A model generated the notes under the pieces. It was not told the origin of the DNA and did not search any database. It saw nothing but the letters and a program-made list of their open reading frames with translations. The translations under genes and the position numbers were made by a program. This document shows, piece by piece, positions 53,110-64,000 of a stretch of 64,000 bases of DNA; within the stretch, counting starts at the first letter, position 1; each line of letters begins with the position of its first letter. This stretch comes from Dastarcus helophoroides (taxonomy: Eukaryota; Arthropoda; Insecta; Coleoptera; Bothrideridae): positions 34,062,992 through 34,126,991 of the forward strand of contig CM053329.1 in assembly GCA_028583605.1 (NCBI GenBank), written 5' to 3'.

Positions 53110-54345
53110 CATTTGAACGTAAACATTTCTTGTGCATCTGACCATCCAAAGATATAATGACACTAGCATCATTGCAAAACGTTATGATCGTGGTCGAAAA
53201 AGAACAGCAACATCCGCAGAGATCTTCAAAAAGTTATGACAGAAAATAGGATGCTGATCTGAAAATTTGCTGAATTATCTGAAAATATCAGCGTTAAGAA
53301 ACGAATATTGCAAAATGAGCTCTGATTAAAGCTCTTGACGTTCAAGAAACTACCAGATCTCACGCTAAAATTTAAAAAAAAGTTACAGCAAAACGAGCCA
53401 AGAAGTTGCTTTGCTTGAGTGCAAGTGGTGAGTTACCGAATTTTGTTTTCTCTGGAGAGGCTCCATTCCTAATTGAGTAACATTTTAGTAGACAAGATAG
53501 CAAAGTTAACTTGCCAAAAAGGTCTTTTGGAAATTTACACCTTCGAATAGTTGCTTTTGCGCAGAAGCTGCGGAGACTGCAGAACATGTGCTATGCAAGT
53601 GCGACGCGCTTGCACGCAACAGACACGTCCAACTTAGATGGGCGTCCTTAGACCTTTCAGAACTGGAAAAACTCAATCCCAGGCCCATAATAAACTTCTA
53701 CAAGAGTTTGAGCCTGGGGACTACATAGATCAGGATATGCACAAAAGATCTCCTTAGGTCGAGATGCGGGGTGGACGAAGAGAAACACGAAATGACCCAT
53801 ATATAATCTAATCTAATCTAATCTAGTCACTCGAAAGCAGGGAATACCAATGGTGATGATTTGGACTGCCGAAACAGCCAATGGTCGCTCCTCGTTCACA
53901 TTTTGGACCGCAAGATCAAAATAAACGCTGACATGTGCCGTGAAACTGTTCTAGACCTAGCATAGAAGCCTTGGATACACAAAAATTTTGGATCCAGATC
54001 CTGAAAATTTCAGCAAGACTTGACATAGTCTCATAAAACGTGCATCATCCAAGAATAAGTAAAAAACATCTTTTCACACAATTTTTTCGACATAGTGGCT
54101 AACAAATTCTTCAGATGCAAATTCGATGGACTTCTCCATTTGGAACATTCTAAAGAGCAGAGCTGGCACTAAAAATTACCAAAGTGTGGATTGTGCTCTT
54201 CGTCCCGAATGAACCAAAATGCCTCAAAGTCACATCGTTTGATTTGTTTTTCGGCAGTCTGGAGGCTATAGTACGCGTTAAGGGCGACTGTATCGACAAT
54301 TGGTAATATAGTATAAAAGAAAGCTGCACTATTTGTGAACATTTT
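53110..54345 (+). pseudogene. Tc1/mariner-superfamily transposase, decayed and interrupted
   Basis: Plus strand, frames broken. The N-terminal part gives IIAKRYDRGRKRTATSAEIF (helix-turn-helix end) and LLCLSASGELPNFVFSGEAP (FSDE-like first acid, here changed). After an inserted retroposon fragment (53520-53825) it resumes with VMIWTAETANGRSSFTFW (VMVWAGVTSDGRTPLVF in intact relatives), then a DFSIWNILKSRAGTKNYQSV segment, matching the DFSIWSxLE C-terminal motif. Clearly inactive. Confidence 0.75.
53520..53828 (+). mobile_element. R1/Jockey-type retroposon 3' end inside the transposase
   Basis: Encodes the C-terminal zinc finger CFCAEAAETAEHVLCKCDAL followed by ARNRHVQL, the equivalent of CRMCGEEEETHLHILCECPA in the 22.4-23.7 kb copy. 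It ends in a TAATCTAATCTAATCTAATC tail at about 53807-53826. Different tails (TAA versus TAATC) indicate two related subfamilies. Confidence 0.75.
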
Positions 54346-54414
54346 TTACTATGGTTAAATAAAACTCTTGAAAAACTAAAAATAATTCAGCGCTTTAATT
54401 AGTTGACAGTTCAA

Positions 54415-54995
54415 TTGCGCCACCTGTACAATTTATCCCTATTTAAAAGAGCAGTTTATCTCCATCTATCTTTATTTCCTCATCCTACTAGCAATGCACA
54501 CTAACTCTTTTGGATTCAATTCAAAGAAGAGCGATTCGCCTAATTGATGACGAGAGTTTGACCGATTCTCTGGAAGCACTGGAGCACAAGTAGATGGTTG
54601 CTGATTTATCTCTTTTTTTACAAGTACTTTCATCGGGAGATGCTCACAGGAATTAATAGAATTGGTCCCCACAAGGGCAAGCATTTTTGAGGCATACAAG
54701 ACAATCGGAGACAAGCAAATTCCTTTGCGATCCAGCTTAACACAGTGAGGACTTATGCCTACGGAGATTACTTTTTTCTATAGAGCTTCCAAGCTGTGGA
54801 ACTCGATACCGAATGGAATATTTCCTAAAAATTACAACCTATCCTTGTTTAAGAAGACGGTTCATTGCCATCTATCCTTGTTTCCGCATCCTACTCGCGA
54901 TGCTTTGAAGGCATAATAGGGCTATCCTTTGCGAGAGGATTGAAGCACCAAAAAAATGCTCTAAAGGCATAATATCCTTTGCGAGTGGATTAAAC
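54415..54995 (+). pseudogene. CR1/Jockey-like retroposon 3' fragments (rearranged)
   Basis: Plus strand. A short piece of the extreme 3' region (LFKRAVYLHLSLFPHPT-like, 54430-54500) precedes the LDSIQRRAIRLIDDESLTDS region (54508) through CSQELIEL, VRTYAYGDYFF and the C-terminus at about 54915. The 3' UTR AAGGCATAATA...GAGTGGATTAAACTTT is duplicated at 54908 and 54965. So at least two overlapping copies or a local duplication are fused here. Confidence 0.75.
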
Positions 54996-54999
54996 TTTA

Positions 55000-56490
55000 A
55001 AAAAATAGAAGAACGCATTAATACAGCATATAACCATACTAACAAAGTCCGAACACTTCTGACCTGACCTGACGCCGACGGCGACGGCATGGTGTGCAAA
55101 GCCGAATAAAAAAGTTGAAGATTTCTGGTTTAAGTACTTTTTTGCGACCTTCTCATGCTACTCTAACAAAGCAAGCCTTTAAAATTGCCACAAAAAAGTC
55201 AAAATTTTGAGATAAAAATTCGAACTTTCAAGATATAAGTCGAGGTTACAGTCAAAAGAATCAGAAACTGTTTATTTTTTAAGTTGAATTTAAAATTTTA
55301 AAAATTAACTTGAGATTTATTTAAAAAAACCAAATTGAAACTCGAAATTTTTAAAAAATTATAAGTCTGAAATTTCGCCAAGAGTTCGTGTTTAGAAGTG
55401 AAATTTTGGAATAAAGCAAGCAATACCTAAAAGTGAAAACTTAATACTATGAAAAAAATCAAGAAGTTGTCATTTTTATTTGAAATTGAACTTTAAGAAG
55501 AAAAGAAAATTTAAAACTGTAAACCGAGAATTTTGAGAAAAAATTGAAACATTCTATTGACATTCAGAGTTTTCAATCGAAATTTTACTGAAAAGTAAAA
55601 AATAGAAATCAAATAAAAGTGAAGCAATAATGGAAATTTTAGATAAAAGTAAAAATTGAAAGATTAAACAAGAATGTGTAAAAGAAAGTCCAAATTTTTT
55701 TTTTTAGATCCTCCTGATCTATAAAAAAATCGAGTTTTAAAGTTTAAAGAAAGAATGTAAAAATACTGAAACCAGAATAAAATTATGAATAAAGAAAACA
55801 ATTAAAACCGTTCAAAAAGATCGAAATTTTAAGTTTAAAGTCAAAATTTCCAGTTTTAAATCGAAATTTGGAGTTTAAAGTCGAAATTATGACTTTAAAG
55901 TCAAAAAGAAGTACAAATTGAAAGGGCGAATTAAAAAAAAGTCGAAGACAAACCCACAATTTATGTAAAAAAATTCTTCTAATTTTGAGAATAAAATGTC
56001 AAAGGTGTTTTTGAATTATTATTCTCTGTATTAAAAAGGATATTATACTATACATATGTGTGTATATTTTTCATTTTCATGTTAAATTTAAAAGCAACGT
56101 TGTGAAAATTTAGTTCGACACTGATATGTTAATGCAGTAATTTTAATAATAATTTCGTTTAATTGTTACTATTTTATTATTACAATGGATTTTCTTAATT
56201 CAGTAACTTGATTGAAAATCAATTTCTAATGGGCAATAATTGGACCATTTGGGCACTACAATTACTTTCTTGGAAAATAAATAAAATTAATAATAACCAA
56301 TAATTATTGAAGATGAGGGAGGACAAAATAAAAAGCTCTGTTGAAAGGAAGTAGAGCTAAATACTTTTCAAAAAAAAATACCTTGCCTACGTTGTATCTT
56401 TTGTCTAAATATATTAATTATGGGGATGGCGCTAATTAAAATACTGTTTAATTAATCTTAATCCCATCGATATGTAATATGTTTAAATGT
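55000..56490. repeat. AT-rich spacer with A-rich array
   Basis: 55180-55990 is an A-rich degenerate array (GTCGAAATTTTGAG-like words); the rest is ordinary AT-rich intergenic DNA. No gene. Confidence 0.5.
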
Positions 56491-56503
56491 AAAAGCTACT
56501 TAC

Positions 56504-56582
56504 CTTGAGCAGTTCGTAAACCATATACACACACTCACGGAACTACTACTTCACAAGAACAGAGATAAATTGGTTTTTATAA
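56504..56582 (-). promoter_or_regulatory. TATA promoter and short first exon
   Basis: On the minus strand TATAAAAA (56582-56575) is followed about 30 bases later by a likely start, a 5' leader, and a strong donor AAG|GTAAGT whose exon ends at 56504. An ATG at 56524 opens MVYELLK, in phase 0 at the donor. It could be the first exon of the secreted-protein gene at 42.9 kb, where the acceptor is also phase 0, giving MVYELLKTPKMRIVIA; that would need a 13.6-kb intron. The link is inference. Confidence 0.5.
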
Positions 56583-57196
56583 GAAGGAAAAGTTGAAACA
56601 GACTAGAACCGAGAATCCTTGCCTGATCGCATAAGAGTAACCACATGATTTCGTACTGACCTTAGCTCACAATACCTTGATGTAATCAAGTCAAGGGTAC
56701 TACCATAAATTGACTGGTAACGTATGTAACGGGGTAATAACACTAATAAGAAGTCTTTAGTCTAGATACTCTAGATTCAACACCAAGGAACCAATTTACA
56801 TAACATAATTCTTCATACGCCACTGATAAATTTTAATTAAAAAAAATTTAATTATACTTAAAAGGGGCAAACAAATAGCAGAAGTCATTAGGTGATGAAA
56901 AAATGTATGACACAAATAAAACCTACTCTTATTACTTTAACAATTTATTGCTGTGTGTGTTATTGCTTCATGTATACACTTTATTTATTTATTAACATAC
57001 AAATTCAAATCAAATTTACACTAAAGTGTATAAAGTGAAAACAAAACTCAAAATAAAAAGAAAGATATCATTAGAAAGATCTGTCATTTATAAATTTAAT
57101 TTACATAACTCTTAGCAGAATATTATTATAATTAAATACAAATGTGTTACAAAAAAGGATTATGCGATAGTTTTTCAAACCAAATTAGAAAACATT
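56583..57196. other. Intergenic between GST 3' end and next promoter
   Basis: About 0.6 kb AT-rich DNA holding the GST 3' UTR and the upstream region of the promoter at 56.58 kb. No other feature seen. Confidence 0.4.
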
Positions 57197-57346
57197 TCAA
57201 AATTTCAGCTTGCTTTTAAATAGTTCACCTAAAAGGTCCGCCCCTTTTTGATTGATATCTTGAAAACCATAATGAGCCATCGAAGATTTCATTTTTTCAT
57301 ACCACGCATACAAATTGACATATTTACTTATGTCAAACGATAGTGC
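57197..57346 (-). CDS. GST last exon
   Basis: Acceptor TTTTTTCAG, stop TGA at 57199-57197. Encodes ALSFDISKYVNLYAWYEKMK, then SSMAHYGFQDINQKGADLLG and ELFKSKLKF, the usual FDxSKYxNVxxWYEK end of insect Delta/Epsilon GSTs. Confidence 0.9.
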   Translation of the reverse strand, partial: ALSFDISKYVNLYAWYEKMKSSMAHYGFQDINQKGADLLGELFKSKLKF

Positions 57347-60300
57347 CTGAAAAAATTACCATATTAAACATAAGCAATAAGCTGAATTGTTCCAAAAATT
57401 GTTAAAAATGTATTAGACACGGAATGCTATTGTTTTCATAATCTATTTAATAAATCAGTAAGTACTGATTGACAGACAACGCAAAGTCTAAGCGAATAGG
57501 TCTAGGAGCATGAAATTTTATACAGGTATTTCCCGTAATACGTAGGTGAGCACTAAGAGAGGATTTTGCAAATTCAGCCTCTAACTTAGTAAAAATGGGC
57601 ATTAACGGATAAGCGATTTTTATGTCTTGAATAATACACAAGATCGTATTTAAAGTTGCCTATAAACGTTGTTAACACTGTTAATAAATGGTCTTTAAAC
57701 GAATTTAACCAAATTGTTGCAGATGATCAATGCATATTTCGTTTTTTTTACGAATTCAGTTTTTTTACTTCTAAAGACTTAAGTTTTAAACGCGAAATTT
57801 TGATTTTAATTTGACGCTTCCGATGTTTAAATCGAAATGTAACGGACCATTTTCTATTTAAACATTTTGAAGTTTCTTATTGAAATTTCAAGATTACAAT
57901 CAAAATTTTCTGCACACAACTGAAAACTTTTTACACAAATTAAAGAGCTTTTCCATACTTCACTTAACTGAAGTTTTGAGAAACGTATGGTTTTAACTAT
58001 AAAATTAAGATATTGAATTTTAAAGTTTGAAGAAAAAGTCTAAATTCTAACAAAAATAAAATTTTTTTTTTAAATGTTTCACATTTTTTCAGCAATTTCA
58101 ATGTGTTTCCAATTTAAAATTTCGAGGGGGGATTTCTAATGCTCTTTTTTATTTCGACTTTAAAAACGAAATGTTGAGAATAACATCCACGTTTAAAAGC
58201 AAAAATTAAAATTTTCTTTCATTTCTTATTTCTTAAAATTTCGAGAGAAATGTCAAAATCCTGAAACTAAATAAAATCGAAACAAGTTCAAAGAAATTTC
58301 TAGTTTTTCCTTTAAAACTTTATAGAAGAAAACTTCTTTGAACTTTTGATTTTCCCTGTTCAAAATTTTACAATTCTTCTGTTATGAATCAAATTTTTTT
58401 GAAAAAGGCCATAATCCCAAGATTGTGAAAATTATTTTGGAAATCTTGACTTTTCCTCAAAATCACGAACGCAAATTTAATTCTCTAATTATTTTCTTAA
58501 AATTGCAATTTGACAATAATTAAAAATGTTGACGAACGCGATATAATCAATAAAACACTAAAGAAAATTATGTAATAATAAAAATATTACTCTCGACATT
58601 ACAAGTTGAAATTTTATATCTAAAGTAAAAATTTTTAGACTAAAGTCGACATGCAGGGATTGGGGTCAAAAAATTTTGACTTTCTATAAAACTGTTTCTC
58701 ACAACAGCAAAGACAAAATTTGGATATCGAAATTTCAAGAAAAAACTTCAATGTTAAAAAAAATGTTCCTTCACTTCATCGTAACTTCTAAATTGAAACC
58801 AAAATTTTGCTTCGTAAGTACTCTTTGTTTCAAAATTCCTATGCAGATTTTAAACTCGAAAATTTCTTTTTTTTTAACTTTTCAGTTTAAACTCTAAAAT
58901 ACCCCTTTTTAAAATGCCAGCTTTAAAATCAAAATTTAGTTAACTATCGAATTCGTTTTATACAATTTGTCCAAAATTTAAAAATTCGTTCAATTTACTA
59001 CATAAGTCAAAATTTTTAGAAAAGGTAGAAATTTTTGGGAAAAAAGTAGAAATTTTTAAAACAGGTTGAAACTTCCTACTTTTTTCTCGACAAATTTCTA
59101 CTTTTTTTAAAACAGGTTAAAACTTAAAAAAATTGTTTGTTAAAGTTTAAACAAAGATAGACATTCTCAAAAAAAAAGGTAGAAGGTTTCAAGAATCAAA
59201 ATTTCAATGTAATTAAATTTATGAAAAAAATCAAAATTTGGAAAGAAGTCACAATTTTAAGGAAAGATCAAAATTTTCAAATAATTCTAAAATAAATCAA
59301 AACCCCAACTAAAGGTGAAATTGTGAAAGTGTTGAAATTTATAAATTAACATTTTAAAAAAGTGGAAATTAAAAAAAAGTTAGAAAATTTCAAATTCGAT
59401 TTTTTCCAAATATAAAGTCTAAATTTCCAAGAAAAGCAAAATTTTAAATCAAAATTGGAGTCAATAAAGTCGTCTTATCAGAAGGTCAAATATTGAGAAA
59501 AAGCCAAAATTTTGAAAAAAAAGTCCGACTTACAAAAACGAAACATTCAAGAGTCAATATATTCCAGAAGTCGAACTTTCCAAAAATTCAAATTTTCCAA
59601 AAGAATTACAATCTTTATAAAAAAATCGAATTTAAACCCAATCGGATTTGCAAAGAAGTCAAAAATTTTCGAAAACTTCCACACTTCGAAGTATTCTAAT
59701 GCACATAGGTTTGAACATTCATTAGATTCGAAGTTTGGAAACCAAAGATCTTGTTAGGTCTCGTCAGTTTGATATATCCAACTCGAATGCTAACAAATGT
59801 TCCGACAAGTAAGTACTAAAGAATTCACAGACGTCAAGCGTGTGACTCTTAGTACTACCACCTATTGGTCCATAGAGAAACTATTTCCATCGCCAACAAT
59901 CTCGTATGCAAATAGAATACAACCTATTGGTCTGTGCATTAAAATCCTTGTCTTCTGGGAAATTGTTCCTAGAGAGCAACCGCTTCGCTAGGTGGCAGTG
60001 TTTCAACTGTTGGTAATTCAGCTACATATGATACACTATACACGCCTGGAGGGCTGCATGAATTTGTAGTCTAGGTTGCGTTCTACTTGCACACTTCGAA
60101 GTATAATAAAATATTGAAAAAATTTTGAAATATTGAAAAGGAAATTTCCAAAAAAATTGACATTTCCAAAAAGAAAGTTATTGATAAGAACAAAAGTTAT
60201 AAAAAAAAGTGAACAGTTAAAAAAAATCAAAAGATATCTAAATAATTTTTAAAAACTGAAAATTACGAAAAAATTCAAAATTTTTAAAGGTCACAATTTC

Positions 60301-61738
60301 GAGAAAAAATATTGAAACTTTGGAGTCGAGCTAGAACAGGTCGACATGAAAAAAGTGCATATTTTAAAATGTCGAAATTTTTCAAATAAGTCGCAATTGT
60401 TAACAAAAATCGAATTTAAAAAAAACGGAATTTTCAAAAAGATGACCCAAGAATATTTTCTCTTCTTTCACATAGATGATGGTGCGGGTATCAGCTAGAT
60501 ACTTGCGCCATCAGCTGTGCGGATATCAGCTAGATACTTGCGCCATCAACTAGATAGAAATAAAATTAGAAATTCGTAGCTCGATAAAACTCTTGCTTTG
60601 CACATTATAAATGGAATCTACAAATTAAATTTAAAAAATGTTTGTGTGTGGCGAATGTACAGACGGGCAGATGGATGGACGAATGGACGATAGACAATGG
60701 ACAATGGACAGATGGACGAATAGATGGACAGACGAACAAACACGCGAGTGAGAAAACAATGATTCCGTTTTATCTTTTATCTTTTTTTAAGGAAAGGGAC
60801 CCCAAAAATGGTAATTTAACGAATGTTGACTATTATTAAAAATTGTCTGAAACAAGTATGCAAATAAATCAATTAAGTTACTGTTTTTTTATACATTTTT
60901 AAAATTACTATTTAGTCGTGCATTTCTGTAATATCCGTCTGAGCCCTTTTCGCGTAGTTTTAATGTAAAACTCATATCACAGTGATGAATATACCTCTAA
61001 AGAAGAAACCACCGTAACGATTGAAAAATCTGCGACAGTTAGAGTATTTCCTCCCAAAAAATCACGTTGACCTAAATAATTATCTAGAAATTGCAAGCTT
61101 TCTTCCAGCTTCCTCGCAACTTCCCGGTCGGGTTGTTGGTCCCCAAAAAATACTGGAACCTAAAATTTATGATGTAACATAGTATTACTGTCATTATAGA
61201 GATGTTATTCTATAATTTGGGAACACACTATAACAAACTGGTGCTAGAAATCGCGAAGTACATGGACCCCTTTACAGAGTATACCAGACTGTTGTTATCG
61301 CGAAGTGTAGATATACATTTCCTGATCAAACCGTCTAGCTTACTAAATTTTTTTCCGAGATGGAAACTTCCTGAAGCAAATCTGGCATATAATTTACGCA
61401 CCCCCTTATTATGATGGATTAGTTGATTCGTTGTGTTACGTTCTGCTTCATTGTTTAAATAAAGTGTTTAAATTCACAAGACATTTCTAATTGAATCTAA
61501 TACATAACAATACTAAACATACTACAGCGAAGTGATTAACATTATTAAATTAGTTTTAGTATATATTTTGATACGTATTTGTGTACTATTTAAAATTAAG
61601 AATTTTCAAAAATACTTACTGTGTATGCACTTAAACGTGGAAATAATGTACCTGCTTGAAAATACAAGATTTGATTGACAAGAGCTGCTTTCTTGGGATC
61701 TTTTGGATACAAACTATCATCTTTGGCGTATTGTGAAA
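57197..61738 (-). CDS. Glutathione S-transferase, Delta/Epsilon type (3' three exons; 5' end not in window)
   Basis: Cytosolic GST that conjugates glutathione to electrophiles. Minus-strand exons are 61738-61620, 61159-60995 and 57346-57197, with phase-compatible GT/AG introns and no frameshift. About 143 residues are seen: the end of the thioredoxin-like domain (SQYAKDDSLYPKDPKKAALV), then the all-helical C-terminal domain with NQILYFQAGTLFPRLSAYT, RKLEESLQFLDNYLG and the folding motif LTVADFSIVTVVSSLE, and the C-terminus WYEKMKSS to LFKSKLKF. Delta/Epsilon GSTs are about 215 residues, so roughly 70 N-terminal residues including the catalytic Ser are in exons outside the view. The intron of 3.6 kb is filled by repeats. 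Confidence 0.9.
57437..57670 (+). repeat. Unoccupied copy of the dispersed repeat that hosts the foldback element
   Basis: Continuous match to the two flanks of the foldback element at 33.3-36.0 kb (inverted). At the insertion point this copy reads GTGAGCACTAAGAGAGG, with a single TAA, and no foldback. It lies in the GST intron. Confidence 0.8.
57720..59680. repeat. AT-rich degenerate array in the GST intron
   Basis: T-rich to about 58.6 kb, then A-rich (AAAATTTTGAAAAAAGTC-like words), the same polarity switch as in the hAT-type elements, without recognised ends. No gene. Confidence 0.55.
59681..60104. mobile_element. Unclassified 396-bp insertion with 14-bp target duplication
   Basis: ACACTTCGAAGTAT occurs at 59681-59694 and 60091-60104, flanking 396 bases of non-array, near-normal-composition sequence inside an A-rich array. 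It contains two CCTATTGGTC words 80 bases apart. There is no clear poly-A tail, inverted ends or coding frame. A long duplication suggests target-primed insertion (for example a retroposon fragment or SINE). Confidence 0.6.
60105..60480. repeat. A-rich array (continuation)
   Basis: Continuation of the GST-intron array to the right of the inserted segment. It ends near GATGACCCAAGAATATTTTC, the inverse of the phrase at 30020-30050. Confidence 0.5.
60485..60560 (+). repeat. Two-copy tandem repeat
   Basis: The phrase ATCAGCTAGATACTTGCGCC occurs twice, about 41 bases apart, forming a direct repeat. The same ATCAGCTA word ends the related block at 7008-7015 of hAT copy 1. Confidence 0.65.
60655..60745 (+). 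repeat. Degenerate GGAC/GATG microsatellite
   Basis: Run of GATGGACGAATGGAC-type units with GACAGACGAAC variants. Confidence 0.75.
60995..61159 (-). CDS. GST exon (helices of C-terminal domain)
   Basis: Acceptor ATTTTAG, donor GTATATTC, phase 0 at both ends. Encodes VPVFFGDQQPDREVARKLEE, then SLQFLDNYLGQRDFLGGNTL and TVADFSIVTVVSSLE, covering the N-capping box (T-V-A-D) conserved in GSTs. Confidence 0.9.
61620..61738 (-). CDS. GST exon (linker and first C-domain helix)
   Basis: Acceptor ATATTTAG, donor GTAAGTAT. Encodes SQYAKDDSLYPKDPKKAALV followed by NQILYFQAGTLFPRLSAYT. The first two bases complete a codon from the unseen upstream exon. This is the conserved DDSLYPKDP segment of Delta/Epsilon GSTs. 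Confidence 0.9.
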
Positions 61739-62089
61739 CTAAATATATCATTATCACGTGGCTAAAACAGCAAGCATATATAGATTATTCATCAATATTT
61801 ATTAATTTAGTAAACAGTCACTTTTTTCCCTAAATTTAATTTTTCAATTTATGATTTTTTATTAAAATTTTGATTTTAATTTTATTAAATTGATATTTTT
61901 CCAATTTAAATTCAATCTTCTTGCTTTATTCCTGTAACTTTAAGCCAAAGTTTGCAGTTAAAGAAGAATTTTAGAGAAAAAGCTAACAATTTCTAGAAGA
62001 ATATCGAAGTGGATTTCGAAACAAAGTTCGGCAAAAAAATTATAATTTTCGGAAAAATTCGAAAATTCCGTAATAATCTGAACAATTGA
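61739..62089. other. GST intron or upstream sequence
   Basis: AT-rich with a short array at 61830-62080; no N-terminal GST exon could be read here. Confidence 0.4.
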
Positions 62090-62470
62090 AACAAATTTCA
62101 AGATTTTTGTATTGTTGTGGACGATCTCCTCTTAAGTTACACAGCTCGGGGTTTGAAATGCAGGGATATGCAGATGACATTGTCATCACTGTAAAAGGAA
62201 AGCATGACACAGTTATATCAAACCTGATGCAAATAAATATCATCAACAATCGGTGCTCGAAGGACGGCCTAAGGATCAACCCAAGCAAAACATTGATTAT
62301 TCCATTCACTAAAAGAAGGAAGTTCTCATTAATAGCTCCCATCATGAACGGAGTATAAATTGACTTCACAAGTGAGACACTAGGTTTAATGCTAGATCAA
62401 AATTTTACTTGGAACGCACACCGCCTTTACATCTACAGGTAAAGGAGGCAATTCTGGGGGCTTTAAGACT
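62090..62470 (+). pseudogene. R1/Jockey-type reverse transcriptase fragment
   Basis: Plus strand: GYADDIVITVKGKHDTVI (active-site YADD intact), then KDGLRINPSKTLIIPFTKRR and, after a stop, TSETLGLMLDQNFTWNAH. The order fits the palm-thumb region of Jockey/R1 elements. Both ends are truncated. Confidence 0.8.
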
Positions 62471-62489
62471 GGATCAGGTAGAAGATCTG

Positions 62490-63900
62490 AAGGAAGGAGA
62501 CTTTATCGGACACATGAGTATTGGTTAGTTGGTGTGCGTCCAGGTCTCCGGATCGTGCGAGAACAGATAGGTTTGTTCTCCAACGGAATTGTGCGACAAT
62601 AAAGAGAAAAAAGCTGAAGACCTGCCAAAGGGCAACAAGCCCGAAATCCAACGACGATTTTAAAAATATGTCGATAGAGGCATTAAAGGAAATACTTTTA
62701 TTGATAGAGACGGCAATAAAAGACAAAGTAGGCGACCTGAGCGCTACACAAAATGTAGAATGCTTGGTTGCTAAAGAAAAGAAGGAAGATGTAATGTCAA
62801 CACAAAATGAAGAAAAAAGCCACAAGAAAATACGAAAAATCCTGCTGTTAACTCAGAGAGTATAGCGATGGAAAAGAAAAAAGAAAAAAAGGAAAAGCGC
62901 GTAAAGCGCAACAAGACTGAAGAATTCAAAATAACGGCTATTCAAGCAAAGCCAAGCAAAAGTAACAACAAAACTTGTGAAAAAAAAGGACAGGTGCCTT
63001 CATTTATTCTGCGGGAGCAGAAAAATTGGACGGTAATGGCGACTACCATGAAGACGAAGAAAATTGAATACATCAAGGCACAAGCGAGCAAGGATGGAAT
63101 AAAAATTTATCCTACTCGCCCCGAAGGTCATCAAGCTCTTGTTAAGGAACTCAAGGAAAAAAAATTCAGTACCACACGTCCCTTTCAGAGGAAAGAAATC
63201 TCAAGGTAGGACTGAGAGGAATTCCCACTTTCCTAAAGGAAAAAGAAGTTAAAACCGATTTAAAGGAAAAAGGATTTCATCCAACTAAAGTTGTTCATGT
63301 GTACAAGAGAAGCAAGGTGAGGACGATAATGCCGCTCATCTTTGTTGAGCTAAACCGAGGCGAGAAGAAGATTTACGAAATGAAAACCTGTTGAGGCTTA
63401 GATATAGGAGTAGAGGTCCTCAGGAGAAGATAAGACGTCGGCCAGAATTTCAACTGCCAGAGCTACGGACACACGCAGAAGAATTGCCACGCGGACCCAA
63501 TCTGCGTCAAATGCGGGCAAAAGCATGCGACAAACACTTGCGAACTTCCGAAGACACAGCCGGCAAAATGCGTCAACTGCGAAGGAGCTCACCCTGCGAG
63601 CTATCGCGTTTGTCCCGCAATACCGAGAATCAAAAACAGTAAAATAAATACTGCGAAGAGAATCAAGGGAGTCTCTTACGCAAGTAAAGCTAGGGTGAAG
63701 ATAGCAAAACAAGAAGACAACGAAAAGAAGACAGAAAACAGAGAAGGCGGAAAGGCAAAGAAACAAGAAGAGAGCGAAAACAAGAAGGAAAAAAGAGAAG
63801 ACAAAAGGGCCAAGGTAAGCATTATTTTGTGTGACATGATAATGCAATTTCAAGCTCAGGAGCATCAACAAAGGAAGTTAACAACTTCATAGAGAAGATG
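62490..63900 (+). pseudogene. Jockey-type retroposon ORF1 (gag-like, zinc knuckles), frame broken
   Basis: Plus strand. The N-terminal Lys/Glu-rich part (62521-62865 and 62868-63209) has SFILREQKNWTVMAT and GIKIYPTRPEGHQALVKEL. Next come LRGIPTFLKEKEVKTDL and KGFHPTKVVHVYKRS (PRE_C2HC-type domain) in another frame. Then CQSYGHTQKNCHADP-like, CVKCGQKHATNTC and CVNCEGAHPASYRVCP zinc knuckles near 63450-63620, and a highly charged tail. At least two frameshifts or stops separate these parts. ORF2 would lie beyond the right edge. Confidence 0.78.
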
Positions 63901-64000
63901 CAGGAACTACTGAAGATAGTCGAGTAAATCAAGAAGACAGGAAGCAGTCTACTAACCCCCGGTTTTTGTATGGTTGCTCCGGGGACTCGGTCAAATGACT

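Noticed and set aside
63398..63871. Minus-strand open stretch of 157 codons
   Set aside because: It lies opposite the ORF1 zinc knuckles of the Jockey-type element, which are a recognised domain; the hydrophobic minus-strand product is a shadow.

Overview
The window is nuclear DNA from an arthropod, almost certainly an insect. The evidence is intron-bearing genes on the minus strand (an ABCC4/MRP4-like transporter of the insect lethal(2)03659 type and a Delta/Epsilon-type glutathione S-transferase), a typical insect mix of mobile elements (CR1/Jockey-like, R1-like, RTE, solo LTRs, hAT, pogo, Tc1/mariner) and very AT-rich spacers. The insect order cannot be fixed from the sequence.

Genes. All four recognised host genes lie on the minus strand. 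From right to left they are: the 3' three exons of a GST (61,738-57,197; the N-terminal exons lie beyond the window or are unrecognised); a TATA promoter with a short first exon (about 56,580-56,504); a 116-residue secreted protein (42,886-42,536); a complete nine-exon ABCC transporter, copy A (36,410-7,808); and the first two exons of a tandem second transporter, copy B (714-1, running off the left edge). The copy A exon chain joins in phase at every junction. It encodes about 1,252 residues only if two single-base insertions in exon 5 are discounted. Copy B has a similar lesion in exon 2.

Mobile and repetitive DNA fills nearly everything else. (1) A non-autonomous hAT family has CAGGGCTTCGAACCG ends and 8-bp target duplications. 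Its 3-4 kb interior is a degenerate array around GAAATTTTCGA that switches from T-rich to A-rich on the same strand (4,128-7,325; 12,189-15,963; 43,016-46,110). Similar unbounded arrays occupy many introns. (2) A 2.4 kb foldback element (33,483-35,919) sits in an older repeat; an unoccupied copy at 57.4-57.7 kb gives its 3-bp TAA/TTA target duplication. (3) A palindromic or tandem repeat family carries a covarying hairpin framed by CTGAAGA and GAAA, which resembles a hammerhead ribozyme. (4) Two solo LTRs have 4-bp duplications, one of them inside a CR1/Jockey-like retroposon. (5) There are several dead retroposons and transposases, some nested.

Together, the window shows a detoxification-type neighbourhood (conjugating enzyme and conjugate exporters) diluted by repeats. 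Intron 1 is about 0.5 kb in transporter copy B but about 7 kb in copy A, and the difference is almost entirely inserted repeats. No rRNA, tRNA or CRISPR array was recognised.
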